7,511 nt of DNA from Leyella stercorea (lineage in GTDB: Bacteria; Bacteroidota; Bacteroidia; Bacteroidales; Bacteroidaceae): the NCBI RefSeq assembly GCF_019052365.1, contig NZ_JAHQUY010000098.1, positions 1 through 7,511 of the forward strand, given 5' to 3'. The notes under the pieces are model-generated. The model had not been told where the DNA came from and ran no database searches. It saw only the letters and a program-made list of their open reading frames with translations. The position numbers were made by a program, and so were the translations under genes. Positions 5,044-7,511 of this stretch are shown piece by piece. Position 1 is the stretch's first letter. Every line of letters starts with the position of its first letter.

Positions 5044-6618
5044 ATGACCAGCGAAGTTGTAATCGATGTACAACAGAATGAAATTTCCATTGCGCTGCTC
5101 GAAGACAAGCGACTCGTGGAATATCAGACTGAGCCAAGGTCTGTATCATTCTCTGTTGGAAACATCTATGTTGCAAAAGTAAAAAAGCTCATGCCTGGAC
5201 TGAACGCAAGTTTCGTTGACGTGGGCTACGAACGTGATGCCTTTCTCCACTATCTTGATTTAGGCAACCAATTCAATTCTTACGAAAAGTACCTCAAACA
5301 GGTACAAAGCGACAGAAAGAAACTTTATCCTTTTGCCAAGGCTACAAAGCTGCCCGACCTCAGAAAGGACGGAAGCGTACAGAGCACACTCACCGTGGGA
5401 CAGGAGGTGTTGGTTCAGATTGTGAAAGAACCGATATCTACAAAAGGTCCGCGCCTTACGGGCGAACTAAGCTTCGCAGGACGCTACCTCGTACTCATGC
5501 CTTTCGGCGATAAAGTTTCGGTATCGACAAAAATCAAAAGCGGAGAAGAGCGCGCGCGACTGAAACAACTCATCAACAGCATCAAGCCGAAGAATTGCGG
5601 TGTCATTGTGAGAACTGTAGCTGAGGGCAAACGCGTAGCAGAGCTGGATGCAGAACTAAAGGTTCTGACAAAGAGATGGGAAGACGCACTCGTAAAGGTG
5701 CAGAAAACCCAGAAACGTCCACAGTTGATTTTCGAAGAGACAGGTAGAGCTGTAGCATTATTAAGGGATTTGTTCAATCCCACCTACGAAAACATATACG
5801 TCAACGACGAGAATGTTTTCCACGAAGTTAAAAACTATGTTTCACTCATCGCCCCAGAGAAAGCAAACATCGTTAAGTTGTATACAGGAACAGTTCCCAT
5901 CTTCGACAATTTCAACGTAACTAAGCAGATTAAATCCAGCTTCGGCAAAACCGTCAACTACAAGCACGGCGCTTATCTTATCATCGAGCACACGGAGGCC
6001 CTACACGTGGTAGACGTGAACAGCGGCAACCGTTCGCACTCGGACAACGGACAAGAGGCTAACGCACTGGACGTGAACCTCGGAGCCGCAGACGAGCTGG
6101 CAAGACAGCTGCGACTGCGCGACATGGGAGGCATCATCGTTGTTGACTTCATCGACATGAACCTCGCCGAAGACCGACAGCTGCTCTACGAACGCATGTG
6201 CAAGAACATGCAGAAAGACCGCGCCCGCCACAACATTCTACCTCTGAGCAAGTTCGGACTCATGCAGATTACACGCCAACGCGTACGTCCGGCTATGGAT
6301 GTGAATGTGGAAGAGGTATGCCCCACCTGCTTCGGCAAGGGAAAGATAAAGTCGAGCATCATCTTCACCGACCAGCTTGAAAGTAAGATTGACAGGCTTG
6401 TCAACAAGATTGGAATAAAGACATTCTATCTGCACGTACACCCATACGTGGCTGCCTACATCAACAAGGGACTCTTCTCGCTGAAGAGAAAGTGGCAGAT
6501 GAAATACGGACTGGGAGTACACATCGTTCCCTCACAGAAACTCGCTTTCCTGCAGTACGAATTCTACGACAGCAAGCGACAGTTCATCGACATGAAGGAA
6601 GAGATAGAGACAAAGTAA
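5044..6618 (+). CDS. rng: Ribonuclease G/E family endoribonuclease
   Basis: The protein has 524 aa. RNase G/E cuts single-stranded AU-rich RNA in rRNA maturation and mRNA decay, preferring 5'-monophosphate ends, in the cytoplasm. An RNase H-like start is followed by an S1 domain (about 38-145) with VGNIYVAKVKKLMPGLNASFVDVG. The 5'-sensor contains RTVAEG (190-195), where Arg190 and Thr191 match E. coli RNase E Arg169 and Thr170. The DNase I-like catalytic domain contains DVNSG (324-328) and VVDFIDM (366-372), giving Asp324 and Asp368 as the Mg ligands. The Zn-link CPTC (426-429) supplies Cys426 and Cys429, and a small C-terminal domain follows. All active-site residues are present. It has no long RNase E scaffold tail, so rng suits it better than rne. 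A charged insert at about 75-115 enlarges the S1 domain relative to the E. coli enzymes. Codon use is more AT-rich in the first half than the second. Confidence 0.96.
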   Translation: MTSEVVIDVQQNEISIALLEDKRLVEYQTEPRSVSFSVGNIYVAKVKKLMPGLNASFVDVGYERDAFLHYLDLGNQFNSYEKYLKQVQSDRKKLYPFAKATKLPDLRKDGSVQSTLTVGQEVLVQIVKEPISTKGPRLTGELSFAGRYLVLMPFGDKVSVSTKIKSGEERARLKQLINSIKPKNCGVIVRTVAEGKRVAELDAELKVLTKRWEDALVKVQKTQKRPQLIFEETGRAVALLRDLFNPTYENIYVNDENVFHEVKNYVSLIAPEKANIVKLYTGTVPIFDNFNVTKQIKSSFGKTVNYKHGAYLIIEHTEALHVVDVNSGNRSHSDNGQEANALDVNLGAADELARQLRLRDMGGIIVVDFIDMNLAEDRQLLYERMCKNMQKDRARHNILPLSKFGLMQITRQRVRPAMDVNVEEVCPTCFGKGKIKSSIIFTDQLESKIDRLVNKIGIKTFYLHVHPYVAAYINKGLFSLKRKWQMKYGLGVHIVPSQKLAFLQYEFYDSKRQFIDMKEEIETK

Positions 6619-6623
6619 AGAAG

Positions 6624-6672
6624 AAAGGATATATAGCCTTGTTTTGTATGATGGGCTATATATCCTTTTTTT
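6624..6672 (+). terminator. Intrinsic terminator of rng
   Basis: AAAGGATATATAGCC (6624-6638) and GGCTATATATCCTTT (6654-6668) are perfect 15-bp inverted arms with a 15-nt loop. The 3' arm runs straight into a T tract ending at 6672. It starts 5 nt after the rng stop. Confidence 0.93.
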
Positions 6673-6688
6673 CTGAAAAAATTACGCT

Positions 6689-6816
6689 AAAAACTGCCGA
6701 ATAGCTTAAAATGAGCTATTTATGAGTCTTTCACCTCAATAGAGGTAATGATTTGGCAACAGTCCTAAATTCTGCTATCTGCATACGTTTGCTGCCTAAC
6801 AACTCTTTTCGGCTGC
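6689..6816 (-). ncRNA. Candidate small minus-strand transcript with a 17-codon ORF
   Basis: On the minus strand, TATTTTTG (6823 to 6816) matches TAnnTTTG, though no -33 element is seen. Downstream is a 17-codon ORF at 6784-6731 reading MQIAEFRTVAKSLPLLR. Its end overlaps a hairpin ACCTC-TATT-GAGGT (6746-6733). Next comes AATAGCT/AGCTATT (6720-6700), followed six bases later by TTTTT (6693-6689), which could be a weak terminator. The layout resembles a leader-peptide or small-RNA unit converging on rng. Nothing here is recognised, and it may be chance. Otherwise, the gene-free region 6673-7076 holds only the 31-bp repeats and the promoter listed separately. Confidence 0.25.
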
Positions 6817-6923
6817 AAAAATACAAAAAAATAATGAATCTAAGATTTTAATTTCCCAAAAAACATCAAACCGAAAGACATGTTACAAAAAGTACCAGTT
6901 TCCTTACAAAATAGCAGCATAAT

Positions 6924-6988
6924 GTTTAATCAGATTTAATTTTACCGTCAATAAGTTTAATTCAGTTTAAAATAACCATCAAAAAGTT
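6924..6988. repeat. Imperfect 31-bp tandem repeat upstream of the small secreted protein promoter
   Basis: Two overlapping 34-bp windows starting at 6924 and 6955 match at 25 of 34 positions. Shared blocks are GTTTAAT, TTTAA, ACC-TCAA and AAGTT. The period of 31 bp is close to three helical turns. The array ends 20 bp before the -7 element at 7008. Confidence 0.5.
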
Positions 6989-7007
6989 CTATCAATCATT
7001 TTTTTTG

Positions 7008-7015
7008 TACTTTTG
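7008..7015 (+). promoter_or_regulatory. -7 element for the small secreted protein gene
   Basis: TACTTTTG matches TAnnTTTG. The expected -33 site (near 6985) holds AGTT and is poor, which suggests dependence on an activator. The tandem repeat immediately upstream is the natural candidate site. Predicted leader length is about 55 nt. Confidence 0.6.
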
Positions 7016-7029
7016 CAATCGAAAACAAA

Positions 7030-7071
7030 GAGGTTTATACCTCCGCAACATGTATAACATTTAAAAAGGAG
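7030..7071 (+). promoter_or_regulatory. Leader hairpin and Shine-Dalgarno with alternative pairing
   Basis: GAGGT (7030-7034) and ACCTC (7039-7043) form a 5-bp hairpin with a TTAT loop in the leader. The CTCC at 7041-7044 could instead pair with GGAG (7068-7071) of the Shine-Dalgarno AAGGAG, five bases before the ATG. The two pairings exclude each other. Confidence 0.35.
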
Positions 7072-7076
7072 AAAAC

Positions 7077-7265
7077 ATGAAAAAGTTTTTGTTTTCTATG
7101 GCTTTGGCATTAGGTGCTATATGCATGCCAAGTCAAGCAAGTGCGGCTGAAGTATCTTCACCAGTAGTAAACAACATTAAGGCAACAACAACGTTCCAAG
7201 CAACTCCATCAAATGGTCCTGTCGTTATTATTACCAAAGATGGAACAGTCATTATTGTTCTCTAA
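7077..7265 (+). CDS. 62-aa secreted peptide of unknown function
   Basis: This is a small protein with a clear signal peptide: MKKFLFSMALALGAICM, then PSQASA, with cleavage expected after residue 23. The mature form is 39 aa, starts AEVSSPVVNN, is rich in Thr, Val and Ile, and contains no Cys. Its last 14 residues, VVIITKDGTVIIVL, look like two beta-strands joined by a KDG turn. That could form a hairpin, pair with another protein or self-assemble. I do not recognise a family. The gene stands alone with its own promoter, strong Shine-Dalgarno and perfect terminator, so it is a real, independently expressed unit. It is AT-rich with codon use unlike the panB region. Possible roles are a surface or biofilm peptide, signal or toxin; none is supported beyond secretion. 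Confidence 0.75.
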   Translation: MKKFLFSMALALGAICMPSQASAAEVSSPVVNNIKATTTFQATPSNGPVVIITKDGTVIIVL

Positions 7266-7307
7266 TGTCGTAGTCTATTGCTAATCAACAACGACTGCAT
7301 ATTACAT

Positions 7308-7350
7308 GAGTAGGCACTCTTTTTAATTGGAGTGCCTACTCTTTAATATT
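7308..7350 (+). terminator. Intrinsic terminator of the small secreted protein gene
   Basis: GAGTAGGCACTC (7308-7319) and GAGTGCCTACTC (7330-7341) are perfect 12-bp inverted arms with a 10-nt loop, followed by TTTAATATT and further T-rich sequence. Confidence 0.9.
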
Positions 7351-7371
7351 TTCTTTCTATTCTGTACAAAT

Positions 7372-7479
7372 ATGAAAAGGGTTATATTATTCACGCTTTC
7401 GTGCTTAGTCTCTTGTCTATTAGTCTCTGCACAAAAGATAGGATTATCCATACATTACCTGTTGGCGGAATTAATTTAG
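7372..7479 (+). pseudogene. 35-codon signal-peptide ORF, probable gene remnant
   Basis: ATG at 7372 opens a 35-codon ORF beginning MKRVILFTLSCLVSCLLVSA and continuing QKIGLSIHYL then LAELI before TAG. The first 20 residues are a convincing Sec signal peptide with cleavage at VSA|Q, like the starts of the other exported proteins here. The mature part would be only 15 residues, and the last six codons are supplied by the dispersed repeat at 7458-7478. I therefore read it as the 5' end of a secreted-protein gene cut off by the repeat. The alternative is a genuine very short peptide. No promoter of its own is evident between the preceding terminator (ending near 7350) and the ATG. Confidence 0.4.
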
Positions 7480-7503
7480 TGCATACTTAATTCTGCCAAT
7501 GGG
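7458..7503. repeat. Palindromic right copy of the dispersed repeat
   Basis: CCTGTTGGCGGAATTAA starts the left arm (7458-7478 in full) and TTAATTCTGCCAATGGG (7487-7503) is the right arm. They form a long stem with three non-Watson-Crick positions and a loop of about 12 nt. The left arm is an inverted copy of 29-49 at the other end of the window. The element may extend beyond 7511. Confidence 0.6.
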
Positions 7504-7511
7504 CTTGTCGT

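Noticed and set aside
6784..6791. Plus-strand TACGTTTG resembling a -7 element
   Set aside because: The nearest TTTG upstream is 28 bases away, too far for a -33 element, and no gene follows at a suitable distance.
29..7503. Whole window as a transposon bounded by the inverted repeats
   Set aside because: The interior holds ordinary housekeeping genes and no transposase or integrase, so a dispersed repeat family is the simpler reading.

Overview
The window looks like chromosomal DNA from a member of the Bacteroidales, most like Prevotella. Several upstream regions carry the Bacteroidetes primary-sigma-factor pattern, TTG or TTTG, then 19-20 bases, then TAnnTTTG. Leaders are A-rich and mostly lack a Shine-Dalgarno site, and a HU gene, a small basic-protein gene and a ribonuclease G gene lie together, as in this phylum. 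The genus is inferred from these signs; no marker gene proves it.

Left part (1-1800). A minus-strand gene (111-701) encodes an exported protein with a Spy/CpxP-like helical domain and a striking Lys-His-X tripeptide-repeat tail. It is divergent from a plus-strand gene for an exported five-TPR protein (1120-1800). The 418 bp between them hold one promoter for each gene and a compact array of three 22-bp direct repeats, each centred on a CCGATCGG-type palindrome.

Middle part (1813-4248). A textbook promoter precedes panB (pantothenate synthesis). A 12-TM MFS-type transporter starts 3 nt after panB, and a small cupin follows with an unusually perfect Shine-Dalgarno site. These three probably form one operon.

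Housekeeping part (4361-6672). A promoter with an operator-like inverted repeat drives a HU-family protein, and a 29-residue very basic protein resembling the bS22/mS38 (AURKAIP1/COX24) ribosomal family follows. A long GC-rich hairpin separates these from rng (RNase G/E), which ends at a clear intrinsic terminator. The theme is nucleoid, ribosome and RNA processing.

Right part (6673-7511). This is AT-rich accessory-like DNA. It contains a possible short minus-strand transcript with a 17-codon ORF, an imperfect 31-bp tandem repeat just upstream of a promoter, and a gene for a 62-aa secreted peptide with its own terminator. A 35-codon signal-peptide ORF then runs into a palindromic repeat. One arm of that repeat recurs in inverted orientation at the left end of the window.

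The less ordinary content is the His-rich tail, the 22-bp palindromic iterons, the small secreted peptide with its regulatory region, and the dispersed GTTGGCGGAATTAA repeat. No CRISPR array, tRNA, rRNA, complete insertion sequence or recognised defence system was seen.
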